Shown here: one piece after another, positions 26,463 through 35,182 of the stretch | Layout of the letters: every line of letters starts with the position of its first letter | How positions within the stretch are numbered: the stretch's first letter is position 1 | Assembly: GCA_905221145.1 (NCBI GenBank) | Contig: CAJNCA010000005.1 | Span: forward strand, 62,001 to 126,000 | DNA: 64,000 nucleotides | Origin: a bacterium | Lineage (GTDB): Bacteria; Bacillota; Bacilli; Lactobacillales; Streptococcaceae | Reading direction: 5' to 3' | Made by a program: the position numbers and the translations under genes | Notes under the pieces: model-generated | The model's input: only the letters and a program-made list of their open reading frames with translations | The model's database searches: none | Told to the model about the DNA's origin: nothing

Positions 26463-27108
26463 ACATGAAATAAACAATGGCAATGTACTGGAGGGCAGAT
26501 GCTGCTAGGATAAAGAGATGCCAAATCATGTGGAAATAAGGTTTTTTCTTAGCGTAAAATCCAGCTCCAACTGTATAAGAGAGTCCGCCAGTTACCATAA
26601 GACTCCAAAAGATTGGTGTCGTTTGACTGATAATGGCAGGAATGATAGCTAGAACCAACCAGCCCATAATCAGGTAAAGAGCAAGGCTGAATTTCTCATT
26701 AACCTTTTTAGCAAAGATTTTATAGAGGATGCCAAAGATGGTCGTTCCCCATTGAATAGCAATAATCAGATAACCAAACCAGTTATTCATCAAAGTCAAT
26801 ACGACTGGCGTATAAGAGCCTGCGATAGCCACATAAATCATAGAATGGTCGATGATTCGCAAGACGTATTTGTGGGTCGAACCATAGGCCATAGAGTGGT
26901 AAATGGTGGATGAGAGGAACATGAGAAAGAGACTGGTGACGAAAATGGAAACGCCGATAGAGGATAAAAATCCGTGTGCTTCATAACTATAGGTTGATGA
27001 AATAGGGAGTAAGATGAGCATGATGACTGCACCTACGGCATGGGTCACACTATTAGCAATCTCCTCTCCAAAACTAAGTTGTTTACTGAGTTTAAGACTA
27101 GTATTCAT
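26461..27108 (-). CDS. Hemolysin III / TrhA family membrane protein
   Basis: This 215-residue PAQR-like protein with about seven TM helices has FGEEIANSVTHAVGA near the N-terminus, SSTIYHSMAYGSTHKYVLRI, IDHSMIYVAIAGSYTP and the terminal His pair region PYFHMIWHLFILAASALQY. Bacterial members tune membrane energetics or lipid homeostasis in some species; the hemolysin name is historical. Its ATG overlaps the stop of the DUF1836 gene by one base. Confidence 0.88.
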   Translation of the reverse strand: MNTSLKLSKQLSFGEEIANSVTHAVGAVIMLILLPISSTYSYEAHGFLSSIGVSIFVTSLFLMFLSSTIYHSMAYGSTHKYVLRIIDHSMIYVAIAGSYTPVVLTLMNNWFGYLIIAIQWGTTIFGILYKIFAKKVNEKFSLALYLIMGWLVLAIIPAIISQTTPIFWSLMVTGGLSYTVGAGFYAKKKPYFHMIWHLFILAASALQYIAIVYFM

Positions 27109-27557
27109 TAGATTTCCTCCTCTTCAGTATGATGGATTAAGGCTAGAGTTTGATGATAGAGTTTAACGGTTTGGCAGCTACTTTGGATAATAGGGTTAGC
27201 TGGGTCAATTCCTTGGTTCATATAGTCCACAAAAGCATTGTAGAGTTGCTCTGAACTGGCTTGACTTTGTAGAGTATTAAGTGTCTGGGCTATTTCTTGA
27301 ATTGAAAAGACAGATTTGAGGGTTGTGATAGCAATCAAACGGGCAATCTGTTGACGTTGGTATTTTTTTTTGTCAGGCTTTGTCAGGTAACCATGTTTGA
27401 CATAGTTATTGACCATAGATGCTGTTAGGCCCTTATCTTTATCTGGAGATACAGGAGCGCAGACCTGATTGACATAGAGTAAAACCTGATCCAGATAGAG
27501 GTCAATATTTGGAATATCTGCCCATTTAGGGTAGGAAAAGGTAGTTTTCATTTTCAA
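27108..27557 (-). CDS. DUF1836 family protein
   Basis: This 149-residue protein has the DUF1836 layout: an N-terminal helical region with LTASMVNNYVKHGYLTKPD resembling a MerR-like DNA-binding segment, then KKYQRQQIARLIAITTLK. It is likely a cytoplasmic regulator, but the target is unknown. It overlaps the downstream TrhA-type gene by one base, so the two form an operon and may share function. AAAAAGGAG precedes the ATG. Confidence 0.8.
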   Translation of the reverse strand: MKMKTTFSYPKWADIPNIDLYLDQVLLYVNQVCAPVSPDKDKGLTASMVNNYVKHGYLTKPDKKKYQRQQIARLIAITTLKSVFSIQEIAQTLNTLQSQASSEQLYNAFVDYMNQGIDPANPIIQSSCQTVKLYHQTLALIHHTEEEEI

Positions 27558-27625
27558 CTCCTTTTTATCTAGTTTTAATAACTAGATTATAAAATAACCA
27601 AAACAAAAAGTCAAGTTTTAACTGC

Positions 27626-27654
27626 TTGTGAAAAGGCTTAAATTATGCTATGAT
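27626..27654 (+). promoter_or_regulatory. Promoter of the acetyltransferase-ogt transcript
   Basis: TTGTGA (27626-27631), 17-nt spacer, TATGAT (27649-27654). Confidence 0.75.
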
Positions 27655-27685
27655 GGGAGAAACTAGTCAGAAATGAGGAGAAAAG

Positions 27686-28180
27686 ATGGAGATTCGTTTA
27701 GCTTTTCCAAATGAAGTAGATGCCATTATGCAGGTAATTGAGGATGCTAAAAAATGTTTAGCAGATGCTGGTAGTGACCAGTGGCAAAAAGGCTATCCAA
27801 ATGCGGACATTATTATCGATGATATTATCTCAGGTCAAGCTTATGTTGCCTTGGAAGAGGGAGAACTGCTAGCCTATGCTGCTGTGACCAAGAGTCCAGA
27901 GGCAGCCTATGAAGCCATTTATGAGGGAAATTGGCAAACTGGAGAGTCAGAGTATCTAGTCTTTCACCGTATTGCTGTGGCAGCAGATGTGCAGGGACAG
28001 GGCGTTGCTCAGACTTTCTTAGAAGGCTTGATTGAAGGATTTGATTATCTAGATTTTCGTTCTGATACGCATGCTGAAAACAAGGCTATGCAACATATTT
28101 TTGAAAAACTCGGTTTTAAACAGGTCGGTAAGGTGCCAGTAGATGGTGAACGCTTGGCCTATCAAAAATTGAAGAAATAA
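27686..28180 (+). CDS. GNAT family N-acetyltransferase
   Basis: This 164-residue GNAT protein has MEIRLAFPNEVDAIMQVIEDA, the acetyl-CoA binding segment IAVAADVQGQGVAQTFLEGL (Q/RxxGxG/A-like) and the C-terminal MQHIFEKLGFKQVG. The substrate is unknown. It has an AGGAG RBS and overlaps ogt by one base. Confidence 0.85.
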   Translation: MEIRLAFPNEVDAIMQVIEDAKKCLADAGSDQWQKGYPNADIIIDDIISGQAYVALEEGELLAYAAVTKSPEAAYEAIYEGNWQTGESEYLVFHRIAVAADVQGQGVAQTFLEGLIEGFDYLDFRSDTHAENKAMQHIFEKLGFKQVGKVPVDGERLAYQKLKK

Positions 28181-28698
28181 TGCAAAAGAAGTATGCAAAA
28201 ATGCTCTACTCTTCACCAATTGGTATTCTATCACTGGTAGCTGATGATCATTATTTGTATGGAATTTGGGTTCAGGAGCAGAAGCATTTTGAGAGGGGAC
28301 TAGGGTATGAAATAATAGAAGAAGTTGTTAGTCATCCCATTTTAGACCCAGTTATTGCTTGCTTAGATGATTACTTTAAAGGCAAGTCTCAGGATTTATC
28401 CAACTTACCCTTGGCTCCAATCGGGACGGATTTTGAAAAGCAGGTTTGGTCCTACTTACAGGGAATTCCTTATGGTCAGACAGTGACCTATGGACAAATA
28501 GCACAAGACCTGCAAGTGGCTTCTGCTCAAGCAATTGGCGGAGCAGTAGGACGCAATCCTTGGTCCATCCTTGTACCTTGTCATCGTGTGCTTGGAGCAG
28601 GTAAGCGTCTGACAGGTTATGCCGCAGGAGTGGGAAAGAAAGTCTGGCTCTTGGAACATGAAGGCGCAGATTTTCAAGATATAAATAATAGAAAGTGA
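28180..28698 (+). CDS. ogt: Methylated-DNA--protein-cysteine methyltransferase
   Basis: This 172-residue MGMT-type suicide repair protein removes alkyl groups from O6-alkylguanine. The active-site motif is VPCHRVLG, with the helix-turn-helix and Arg-finger region GQTVTYGQIAQDLQ before it. A longer N-terminal Ada-like ribonuclease-fold part covers about 1-80. It is translationally coupled to the GNAT gene by the overlapping TAATG. Confidence 0.93.
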   Translation: MQKKYAKMLYSSPIGILSLVADDHYLYGIWVQEQKHFERGLGYEIIEEVVSHPILDPVIACLDDYFKGKSQDLSNLPLAPIGTDFEKQVWSYLQGIPYGQTVTYGQIAQDLQVASAQAIGGAVGRNPWSILVPCHRVLGAGKRLTGYAAGVGKKVWLLEHEGADFQDINNRK

Positions 28699-28703
28699 AA
28701 CAC

Positions 28704-29060
28704 ATGTTAGAATTTATCGAATACCCAAAATGTTCAACTTGTAAAAAAGCAAAACAAGAATTAAACCAACTCGGTGTGGACTACAAAGCTGTCCATATCG
28801 TCGAAGAAACACCTAGCCAAGAAGTCATTTTAAATTGGCTAGAAACCTCAGGTTTTGAGTTGAAGCAATTTTTCAACACTAGTGGAATCAAATACCGGGA
28901 ACTAGGGCTGAAAGATAAGGTAGGAAGTCTGTCAAACCAAGAAGCAGCTCAATTGCTCGCAAGCGACGGAATGTTGTTAAAACGACCGATTCTAGTGGAG
29001 AATGGAACTGTTAAACAAATCGGTTATCGGAAATCTTACGAAGAATTGGGACTGAAATAG
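28704..29060 (+). CDS. ArsC/Spx family reductase-like protein
   Basis: This 118-residue thioredoxin-fold protein starts MLEFIEYPKCSTCKKAK; the CSTC pair is near residue 10. The pattern continues with FNTSGIKYRELGLKDK and LLKRPILVENG, as in the YusI/YffB arsenate reductase-like family. The C-terminal half lacks a clear Spx RNA polymerase-binding surface, so a general redox or glutathione-independent reductase role is more likely. The ATG at 28704 was chosen by family alignment; the upstream GTG overlaps ogt. It is the last gene of the GNAT-ogt transcript. Confidence 0.82.
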   Translation: MLEFIEYPKCSTCKKAKQELNQLGVDYKAVHIVEETPSQEVILNWLETSGFELKQFFNTSGIKYRELGLKDKVGSLSNQEAAQLLASDGMLLKRPILVENGTVKQIGYRKSYEELGLK

Positions 29061-29086
29061 TTTTTATCTATCTCTTTGATAGATAA
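29060..29086 (+). other. Hairpin after the ArsC-like gene
   Basis: TTTTATCTATC pairs with GATAGATAAAA around a short loop. No U tract follows, so it may be an imperfect terminator. Confidence 0.5.
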
Positions 29087-29217
29087 AATATATAACCTCC
29101 CTGTTTCAAAGTATGATAAACTAGTAGGTAGACAAAGTCTGTATCTGACCGTAGCAAATAATTTCATTGACGGCAGAAGTATGGTAGAATGAATCATTAT
29201 CAGGAGAGGATGTTTTT

Positions 29218-30018
29218 ATGAATGTTACAACGATTTTAGCATCAGATTGGTACCAAAACTTGATGCAATTGATTCCGGATGGCAAGCTTTTTAGCCTGCG
29301 TTCGGTCTTTGATGGAATTCCAAGAATTGTCCAACAACTTCCAACAACGATTATGTTGACAATTGGTGGTGCCCTTTTTGGCTTGGTTTTGGCGCTTCTT
29401 TTTGCCATTGTGAAAATCAATCGTGTCAAGATTTTATATCCCTTGCAGGCCTTCTTTGTTAGTTTCTTAAAAGGGACACCGATTTTGGTCCAACTCATGT
29501 TGACCTACTACGGAATTCCTTTGGCTTTGAAAGCTCTCAATCAGCAATGGGGAACTGGTTTCAATATCAATGCTATTCCAGCGGCTGTTTTTGCGATTGT
29601 CGCCTTTGCCTTTAATGAGGCAGCTTATGCTAGTGAAACCATTCGTGCAGCCATTCTCTCAGTCAATCCTGGTGAGATTGAGGCGGCACGTAGTTTGGGG
29701 ATGACCCGAGCGCAAGTTTATCGTCGCGTGATTATTCCAAATGCGGCCGTTGTGGCGACTCCAACCTTGATCAATTCCCTAATCGGCTTGACCAAGGGCA
29801 CGTCCCTAGCCTTTAGTGCGGGTGTTGTGGAAGTCTTTGCTCAAGCTCAGATTTTGGGTGGAGCTGATTACCGCTATTTTGAACGCTTCATCTCCGTTGC
29901 CCTTGTTTATTGGGTAGTCAATATTGGAATTGAAAGCCTTGGTCGTTTCATCGAGAGAAAAATGGCTATTTCTGCACCAGATACAGTGCAAACAGATGTG
30001 AAAGGAGACCTTCGTTAA
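29218..30018 (+). CDS. Polar amino acid ABC transporter permease
   Basis: This 266-residue HisM/GlnP-type permease is preceded by AGGAGAGGA at 29202-29210. The MetI-like segments include QQLPTTIMLTIGGALFGLVL, SFLKGTPILVQLML and the EAA loop GEIEAARSLGMTRAQVYRRV. It probably carries glutamine, cystine or another polar amino acid together with the ATPase that overlaps it by one base. No substrate-binding protein gene is present nearby, so it must be encoded elsewhere. Confidence 0.9.
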   Translation: MNVTTILASDWYQNLMQLIPDGKLFSLRSVFDGIPRIVQQLPTTIMLTIGGALFGLVLALLFAIVKINRVKILYPLQAFFVSFLKGTPILVQLMLTYYGIPLALKALNQQWGTGFNINAIPAAVFAIVAFAFNEAAYASETIRAAILSVNPGEIEAARSLGMTRAQVYRRVIIPNAAVVATPTLINSLIGLTKGTSLAFSAGVVEVFAQAQILGGADYRYFERFISVALVYWVVNIGIESLGRFIERKMAISAPDTVQTDVKGDLR

Positions 30019-30761
30019 TGATTAAGATTTCGAATTTAAGCAAATCCTTTTCAGGACAGACTGTCTTGGATCATCTGGACTTGGATATTCAAAAAGGGGA
30101 AGTTGTAGCCTTGATTGGTTCTTCAGGAGCTGGAAAATCAACCTTCCTTCGTAGTCTCAATTATCTTGAAACACCTGACAGTGGCTCTATTCAGATTGAT
30201 GATTTTTCAGTTGATTTTTCTAAAATCACTCAAGAAGAAATCCTTGCCCTACGCCGTAAGCTGTCTATGGTTTTCCAACAGTTTAATTTGTTTGAACGCC
30301 GCACAGCACTTGATAATGTGAAAGAAGGCTTGATTGTTGTCAAGAAATTGTCTGATCAAGAAGCGACTAAGATTGCCAAGGAAGAGTTGGCTAAGGTTGG
30401 GCTTTCTGATCGTGAAAACCACTATCCTCGCCATTTATCAGGTGGACAGAAGCAACGGGTTGCCCTAGCGCGTGCTCTTGCCATGAAACCAGATGTCTTG
30501 CTCTTAGACGAGCCAACTTCAGCCCTTGACCCAGAATTGGTCGGTGAAGTAGAAAAGTCTATTGCAGATGCTGCGAAGTCCGGTCAAACCATGATTTTGG
30601 TCAGTCATGACATGTCCTTTGTAGCCCAAGTGGCTGACAAGATTCTCTTCTTAGATAAGGGGAAAATCATCGAGTCTGGCACTCCGGATGAGATTATCCA
30701 CAATCCTAAAGAAGAGCGGACAAAAGAATTCTTCGCTAGTTACAAACGGACTTATATTTGA
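30018..30761 (+). CDS. Polar amino acid ABC transporter ATPase
   Basis: This 247-residue ABC ATPase of the GlnQ/HisP family has Walker A GSSGAGKST, signature LSGGQKQRVALARALA, Walker B VLLLDEPTSALDP and H-loop LVSHDMSFV. Its ATG overlaps the permease stop (ATGA-type junction). It energises uptake through the upstream permease. Confidence 0.93.
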   Translation: MIKISNLSKSFSGQTVLDHLDLDIQKGEVVALIGSSGAGKSTFLRSLNYLETPDSGSIQIDDFSVDFSKITQEEILALRRKLSMVFQQFNLFERRTALDNVKEGLIVVKKLSDQEATKIAKEELAKVGLSDRENHYPRHLSGGQKQRVALARALAMKPDVLLLDEPTSALDPELVGEVEKSIADAAKSGQTMILVSHDMSFVAQVADKILFLDKGKIIESGTPDEIIHNPKEERTKEFFASYKRTYI

Positions 30762-30777
30762 TATAATAGATAAAGAA

Positions 30778-30806
30778 AAACTCAGTTAGCTGGACTAGCT
30801 GAGTTT
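30778..30806 (+). terminator. Hairpin after the amino acid ABC genes
   Basis: AAACTCAGTTA pairs with TAGCTGAGTTT (one wobble), followed by ACTCTTT. Weak U tract; likely terminator. Confidence 0.7.
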
Positions 30807-30838
30807 ACTCTTTAAAAAAGATAGAAATGAGAGAAATC

Positions 30839-31063
30839 ATGCTACTGCAACTATTTTCTTTATATTTCGAGAGTTTGATCTTGACCACCATCCTTGTCCT
30901 GATTTTTTTAGGGATTTGGATTGTCCTAAGAGCCATGTCGGGAGTTGATAAGACAGCCAAGGCTCGCCAAGCCCATCTCTATGATATGATTATGATTGGA
31001 GTATTGGTTGTTCCAGTATTATCCTTTGCGGTTATGAGTTTAATTCTTGTTTTCAAGGCATAA
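30839..31063 (+). CDS. DUF4059 family small membrane protein
   Basis: This protein of 74 residues has two hydrophobic helices (about 3-27 and 46-72) separated by a basic loop (RAMSGVDKTAKARQAHLYD). I chose the ATG at 30839, preceded by GAGAG; an in-frame ATG lies 12 bases upstream without a good SD. It matches the streptococcal DUF4059 family in layout. Function is unknown. Position just before trxB is conserved as I remember streptococcal genomes. Confidence 0.7.
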   Translation: MLLQLFSLYFESLILTTILVLIFLGIWIVLRAMSGVDKTAKARQAHLYDMIMIGVLVVPVLSFAVMSLILVFKA

Positions 31064-31128
31064 TCCTTGCTTGATTGACAAGAAAGAGTTAGAATAAAGA
31101 TAGTTACAACAAGAAAGAAGGAATCTAT

Positions 31129-32040
31129 ATGTACGATACTATTATTATCGGTGCTGGACCTGCAGGTATGACTGCAGCCTTGTATGCTGCTCGAAGCAAT
31201 CTCAAAGTAGCCTTGATTGAAGGTGGTCTGCCAGGTGGTCAGATGAATAATACATCGGATATCGAAAATTACCCAGGATACGCTAATATTAGTGGACCTG
31301 AATTGGCTGAAAAGATGTTTGAACCACTTGAAAATCTTGGTGTAGAGCACATCTATGGTTATGTTGAAAATGTCCAAGACCATGGTGATTTTAAGAAAGT
31401 GATTACCGATGACCAAACATATGAAACTCGTACAGTTATCGTAGCGACTGGTTCGAAACACCGTCCTTTGGGAGTTCCTGGAGAAGAAGAACTGAACAGT
31501 CGTGGTGTTTCTTATTGTGCCGTTTGTGATGGTGCATTCTTCCGTGATCAAGATTTGTTGGTAGTTGGTGGTGGAGATTCAGCAGTTGAAGAGGCCCTCT
31601 TCTTGACTCGTTTTGCCAAGACTGTTACCATTGTTCACCGTCGTGACCAGCTTCGTGCCCAAAAAGTTCTACAAGACCGCGCCTTTGCTAATGAGAAAGT
31701 CAGCTTTATTTGGGATTCTGTAGTGAAGGAAATCAAGGGTGAAAACCGAGTAGAAGCTGTTGTTTTTGAAAATGTGAAAACAGGTCAAGTGACAGAGCAA
31801 GCCTTCGGTGGTGTCTTTATCTATGTTGGTTTAGATCCTGTTAGTGATTTTGTTAAAGAATTGAATATCCAAGACCAGGCAGGATGGATTGTGACAGATA
31901 ATCACATGAAAACTGCAGTTGACGGTATCTTTGCGGTTGGAGATGTTCGCTTGAAAGACCTTCGCCAAGTAACAACAGCAGTTGGAGATGGAGCTATCGC
32001 TGGTCAAGAAGCCTATAAATTTATTACAGAACATAGTTAA
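31129..32040 (+). CDS. trxB: Thioredoxin reductase
   Basis: This 303-residue FAD/NADPH enzyme reduces thioredoxin. FAD site: IIIGAGPAGMTAALYAARS. Redox dithiol: CAVC in SYCAVCDGAFF near residue 131. NADPH site: VVGGGDSAVEEALFL. Second FAD motif: GIFAVGDVR. Length and motifs are complete. AAGAAGGAATC precedes the ATG; a good -35 (TTGACA, 31075) is visible but the -10 is weak. Confidence 0.95.
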   Translation: MYDTIIIGAGPAGMTAALYAARSNLKVALIEGGLPGGQMNNTSDIENYPGYANISGPELAEKMFEPLENLGVEHIYGYVENVQDHGDFKKVITDDQTYETRTVIVATGSKHRPLGVPGEEELNSRGVSYCAVCDGAFFRDQDLLVVGGGDSAVEEALFLTRFAKTVTIVHRRDQLRAQKVLQDRAFANEKVSFIWDSVVKEIKGENRVEAVVFENVKTGQVTEQAFGGVFIYVGLDPVSDFVKELNIQDQAGWIVTDNHMKTAVDGIFAVGDVRLKDLRQVTTAVGDGAIAGQEAYKFITEHS

Positions 32041-32044
32041 TCAT

Positions 32045-32081
32045 AAAAAAAGTTTCCAATCAGATGACTGGAAACTTTTTT
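32045..32081. terminator. Bidirectional terminator between trxB and rlmB
   Basis: AAAGTTTCCA pairs with TGGAAACTTT with A and T runs on both flanks. It overlaps the end of rlmB by two bases. Confidence 0.9.
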
Positions 32082-32808
32082 ATAGTCTATTTCGGAAAAC
32101 TTCATACATAAGAATGGCTGCAGCAACACTGGCATTGAGACTTTGAACATGTCCATTCATCGGAATGGTAATCATTTCGTCGACCTGTTTTTTGATGTTG
32201 CTAGAGATGCCTTTTCCTTCATTTCCGATGATGAGGGCGATTTTCCCTTTTGTATTCCACTTGTGGCAAGGAGTACCGTTCATATCCGTTCCAAAGGTCC
32301 AGAAACCTTCATCCTTGAGTTTATCTAGAGTTTGGCTCAGATTGGTCACTCGGGCAATTGGAACGTGTTCAATAGCACCTGTGGCCGTTTTGGCAACGAC
32401 AGGAGTAACTCCGACAGCACGGTGCTTGGGAATGATGACACCTGAAACATTTGTCGCATCAGCTGTTCTCAAGATGGAACCTAGATTATGAGGGTCAGTT
32501 AACCCATCCAGAATCAATAACAGTGGATTTTCTTCTTGGCGTGTTTTGGCAAGTATTTGGTCCAGTTCGCTATAGGCAAATTCAGACACTCGTAGAACAA
32601 AACCTTGGTGGACAGCACCTTCAGTCATCTCAGAGAGGGATTTTTTTGAGGTCCAAGAAATGGATACTTTTTTTTCTGTAGCCAGTTCTTTGACTTTTTC
32701 AACATTCTTACCTCGGAGATCTTCTTGGAGGTAAAGTTTGTTTCCTGTGTTTGCAAGGAGGGCTTCGGTAACGGCGTGGACGCCATAGACAATATCATTT
32801 GTTTTCAT
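32080..32808 (-). CDS. rlmB: 23S rRNA (guanosine-2'-O-)-methyltransferase RlmB-type
   Basis: This 242-residue SPOUT/TrmH-family methyltransferase starts MKTNDIVYGVHAVTEALL. It has an N-terminal SpoU substrate-binding domain (about 1-75) and a SPOUT domain with LDGLTDPHNLGSILRTADA, IALIIGNEGKGIS and MNGHVQSLNASVAAAILMYE (knot motifs 1-3). It probably 2'-O-methylates G in 23S rRNA. The start abuts an extended -10, so the mRNA is predicted leaderless. Confidence 0.9.
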   Translation of the reverse strand: MKTNDIVYGVHAVTEALLANTGNKLYLQEDLRGKNVEKVKELATEKKVSISWTSKKSLSEMTEGAVHQGFVLRVSEFAYSELDQILAKTRQEENPLLLILDGLTDPHNLGSILRTADATNVSGVIIPKHRAVGVTPVVAKTATGAIEHVPIARVTNLSQTLDKLKDEGFWTFGTDMNGTPCHKWNTKGKIALIIGNEGKGISSNIKKQVDEMITIPMNGHVQSLNASVAAAILMYEVFRNRL

Positions 32809-32814
32809 GCCTCT

Positions 32815-32841
32815 ATTATAACACAAAACCCCGTCTTGCAA
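32815..32841 (-). promoter_or_regulatory. rlmB promoter predicting a leaderless mRNA
   Basis: On the minus strand TGTTATAAT (-10 TATAAT at 32820-32815) ends exactly 7 nt before the A of ATG at 32808. A -35 candidate TTGCAA (32841-32836) lies 15 nt upstream, inside the def terminator. Confidence 0.65.
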
Positions 32842-32850
32842 CGGGATTTT
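32825..32850 (-). terminator. Terminator of def
   Basis: On the minus strand AAAATCCCGT pairs with ACGGGGTTTT. The structure shares bases with the rlmB -35. Confidence 0.8.
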
Positions 32851-32852
32851 CT

Positions 32853-33464
32853 TTATTCAAGAATTAGTAAACCATCTTTAACTTCAAATGGGTCTTTTTC
32901 ATTGATACGATCGTAAAACATGATACCGTTGATGTGGTCAATTTCGTGTTGAACAACGATGGAGTTGTAGCCTTTGAGCTTGATACGGTGTTTTTCTCCA
33001 TCTTTGTCAAAGTAGTCAACAGTAACGCGGGCATGGCGAACAACATATCCAGGCACGTTGCGGTCAACAGATAGGCAGCCTTCTCCTTCGCCAAGAGCAG
33101 CGTCTTGAACAGAGTGAGAGACGATTTTTGGATTGTACATAATGGCTTGTAAGTCGTAGGCTTCCTCTGGAGTTTCGCCTTCTTCAACAATATTTGGCAC
33201 CAAAACAGCGATAATGCGTTTTGAGATATCCAACTGAGGAGCAGCAAGTCCAACCCCACCACGGAGTCCCATCTTTTCAGCCATGACAGGATCTTGGGAA
33301 TGTTTCAGGAATTGCATCATCTTTTCACCAAGGATGATTTCCTGATCAGACAAGGGGAAAGTGACTTCCTCAGCAACTGCGCGAAGAGTTGGATTCCCCT
33401 CGCGGATAATATCTTTCATATCAATTAAGTGAGCAGCTTTTGTAATACGTTCTATAGCAGACAT
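32853..33464 (-). CDS. def: Peptide deformylase
   Basis: This 203-residue metalloenzyme removes the formyl group from nascent proteins. The three motifs are present: [10 protein letters not shown] (motif 1), EGCLSV (motif 2, metal Cys) and [11 protein letters not shown] (motif 3, metal His pair and catalytic Glu). The ATG at 33464 was chosen because AAGGAG lies 5 nt upstream; the frame is open further. The long insert and length fit type II deformylases of Gram-positives. Confidence 0.95.
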   Translation of the reverse strand: MSAIERITKAAHLIDMKDIIREGNPTLRAVAEEVTFPLSDQEIILGEKMMQFLKHSQDPVMAEKMGLRGGVGLAAPQLDISKRIIAVLVPNIVEEGETPEEAYDLQAIMYNPKIVSHSVQDAALGEGEGCLSVDRNVPGYVVRHARVTVDYFDKDGEKHRIKLKGYNSIVVQHEIDHINGIMFYDRINEKDPFEVKDGLLILE

Positions 33465-33565
33465 TTTCTCTCCTTTCATTACCTCTACATGATAACACAA
33501 AATGACATGGATTGAAAGTATTACAGCCTTTAGGATTTATAGAAAATAGATAAGAAGTTCAATTC

Positions 33566-33761
33566 ATACTCAATGAAAATCAAAGAGCAAACTAGGAAGC
33601 TAGCTGTAGGTTGCTCAAAGCACTGCTTTGAAGTTGTAGATAGAACTGACGAAGTCAGCTCAAAACACTGTTTTGAGGTTGTGGATAGAACTGACGAAGT
33701 CAGTTACATATACACGGTAAGGCGACTCTGACGTGGTTTGAATTTGATTTTCGAAGAGTAT
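33566..33761 (-). repeat. BOX element, boxA-boxB-boxB-boxC
   Basis: Read on the minus strand it is boxA (ending near 33705), two boxB modules (33661-33704 and 33617-33660) and boxC (33566-33616). Ends are ATACTCAATGAAAATCAAAG and TTTTCGAAGAGTAT. Each boxB has a CTGACGAAGTCAG hairpin. It fills most of the def-capA gap. Confidence 0.92.
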
Positions 33762-33786
33762 TAATTGTGAAAGAATTACTTATCTG

Positions 33787-33795
33787 TGATATAAT
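33787..33795 (+). promoter_or_regulatory. Extended -10 promoter of the CapA-like gene
   Basis: TGATATAAT at 33787-33795. It lies about 25 nt after the end of the BOX element, so the repeat borders this promoter. Confidence 0.65.
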
Positions 33796-33835
33796 AAAAA
33801 GAAAAGGCTTGCATTAGAAAGTAGGGAGAATGAAG

Positions 33836-35161
33836 ATGCAAAGAAGACAAGATAGACATAAACGTGGACCAGTTTTTCATTTTGTGAGAGGCTTTGTAAA
33901 CTTTTTTAGAAGTTATCGCAAGTGGAGTAATAAGGGATTTGTGGCGATACTCTTGCTAGCAGTTGCTTTATCAATGGGCTTGGTCTTGTTGTTTGAAAGT
34001 TTCCAAGGAATTCCATTGACTAGTCAAAAAAAGGATGCTATTTCTCAAGAAGCTAATAAGACGAATCAAAATGCTAAAGATCAGGAAGAGGAAAAAACTG
34101 CCAGAATTATGGCAAATGGGGACCTCCTCTATCATATTCCAATCTATCGTTCTGCTTTAAAAGAAGATGGAACCTATGATTTTCATGAAAATTTTGACTA
34201 TGTGAAACCATGGCTCAGACAAGCAGATCTGATTATAGGTGATTTTGAAGGTACTGTGAACAAGGACCACTATTTGGCAGGTTATCCACTCTTTAATGCG
34301 CCTGGTGAAGTTATGGATGCCATCAAGGATGCCGGTTATCAAGTGCTAGACTTGGCGCATAACCATATCCTAGATTCACAAATAGAAGGTGTGGTCTCGA
34401 CAGCAGATGCTATTGAAGAGGCAGGAATGACACCTATTGGCGTGTATACGCATGAGTCCCGTGACCAAGCTCCGCTGGTTATCAAGGAAGTCAACGGTAT
34501 CAAGGTTGCACTTTTGGCTTATTCTTATGGATTTAATGGAATTGAGCAAAGTATTTCTCAAGAAGACTATAACCGCTATCTTTCAGATCTAAATGAAGAC
34601 AAGATGAAGGCTGAAATTGAACGTGCAGAGAAGGAAGCGGATATCACCATTATTATGCCTCAGATGGGTGTGGAGTATCGCTTGGAACCGACTGAAGAAC
34701 AAAAAGCTCTTTATCACAAGATGATCGATTGGGGAGCGGATATTATCTTTGGAGGGCACCCTCACGTTGTGGAACCATCTGAAACGGTTGAAAAAGATGG
34801 AGATAAGAAACTCATTATCTATTCAATGGGGAACTTCATTTCCAATCAACGAATTGAAACCATGCAGGATGAAGAGAATGCTAAGTGGACAGAGCGTGGC
34901 GTTCTCATGGATGTGACCATTAAGAAAAAGGCTGGTAAGACGACAATCGAAACTGCTAAAGCACATCCTTCTTGGGTAAACCGTACACCAAAAGGAACCT
35001 ATTCTCCAGAAGGTTATCCACTCTTTCTTTACCAAACCTATATCTTAGAAGACTTTATCGAGGGTGGCAGTCATCGTGACCAGTTAGATGAAGCGACTAA
35101 GGAACGAATTGATACAGCCTATAAAGAAATGAACGAACATGTGGGATTGAAGTGGGACTAG
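33836..35161 (+). CDS. CapA family (PGA_cap) metallophosphoesterase-like protein
   Basis: This 441-residue protein has a basic cytoplasmic N-terminus, one TM anchor (about 37-57), a charged linker and an extracellular PGA_cap domain (about 88-400). Landmarks are MANGDLL, LIIGDFEGTVN, LDLAHNHILD, MPQMGVEYR, IIFGGHPHVVEPSE and YSMGNFISNQ. PGA_cap proteins resemble calcineurin-like phosphoesterases and take part in poly-gamma-glutamate export in Bacillus; here no capBC genes are present, so a surface phosphatase or envelope role is possible. Of two close ATGs, 33836 has better spacing to GGGAGA. Confidence 0.85.
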   Translation: MQRRQDRHKRGPVFHFVRGFVNFFRSYRKWSNKGFVAILLLAVALSMGLVLLFESFQGIPLTSQKKDAISQEANKTNQNAKDQEEEKTARIMANGDLLYHIPIYRSALKEDGTYDFHENFDYVKPWLRQADLIIGDFEGTVNKDHYLAGYPLFNAPGEVMDAIKDAGYQVLDLAHNHILDSQIEGVVSTADAIEEAGMTPIGVYTHESRDQAPLVIKEVNGIKVALLAYSYGFNGIEQSISQEDYNRYLSDLNEDKMKAEIERAEKEADITIIMPQMGVEYRLEPTEEQKALYHKMIDWGADIIFGGHPHVVEPSETVEKDGDKKLIIYSMGNFISNQRIETMQDEENAKWTERGVLMDVTIKKKAGKTTIETAKAHPSWVNRTPKGTYSPEGYPLFLYQTYILEDFIEGGSHRDQLDEATKERIDTAYKEMNEHVGLKWD

Positions 35162-35182
35162 CTTAAATCCAGAGGAAAGTAA

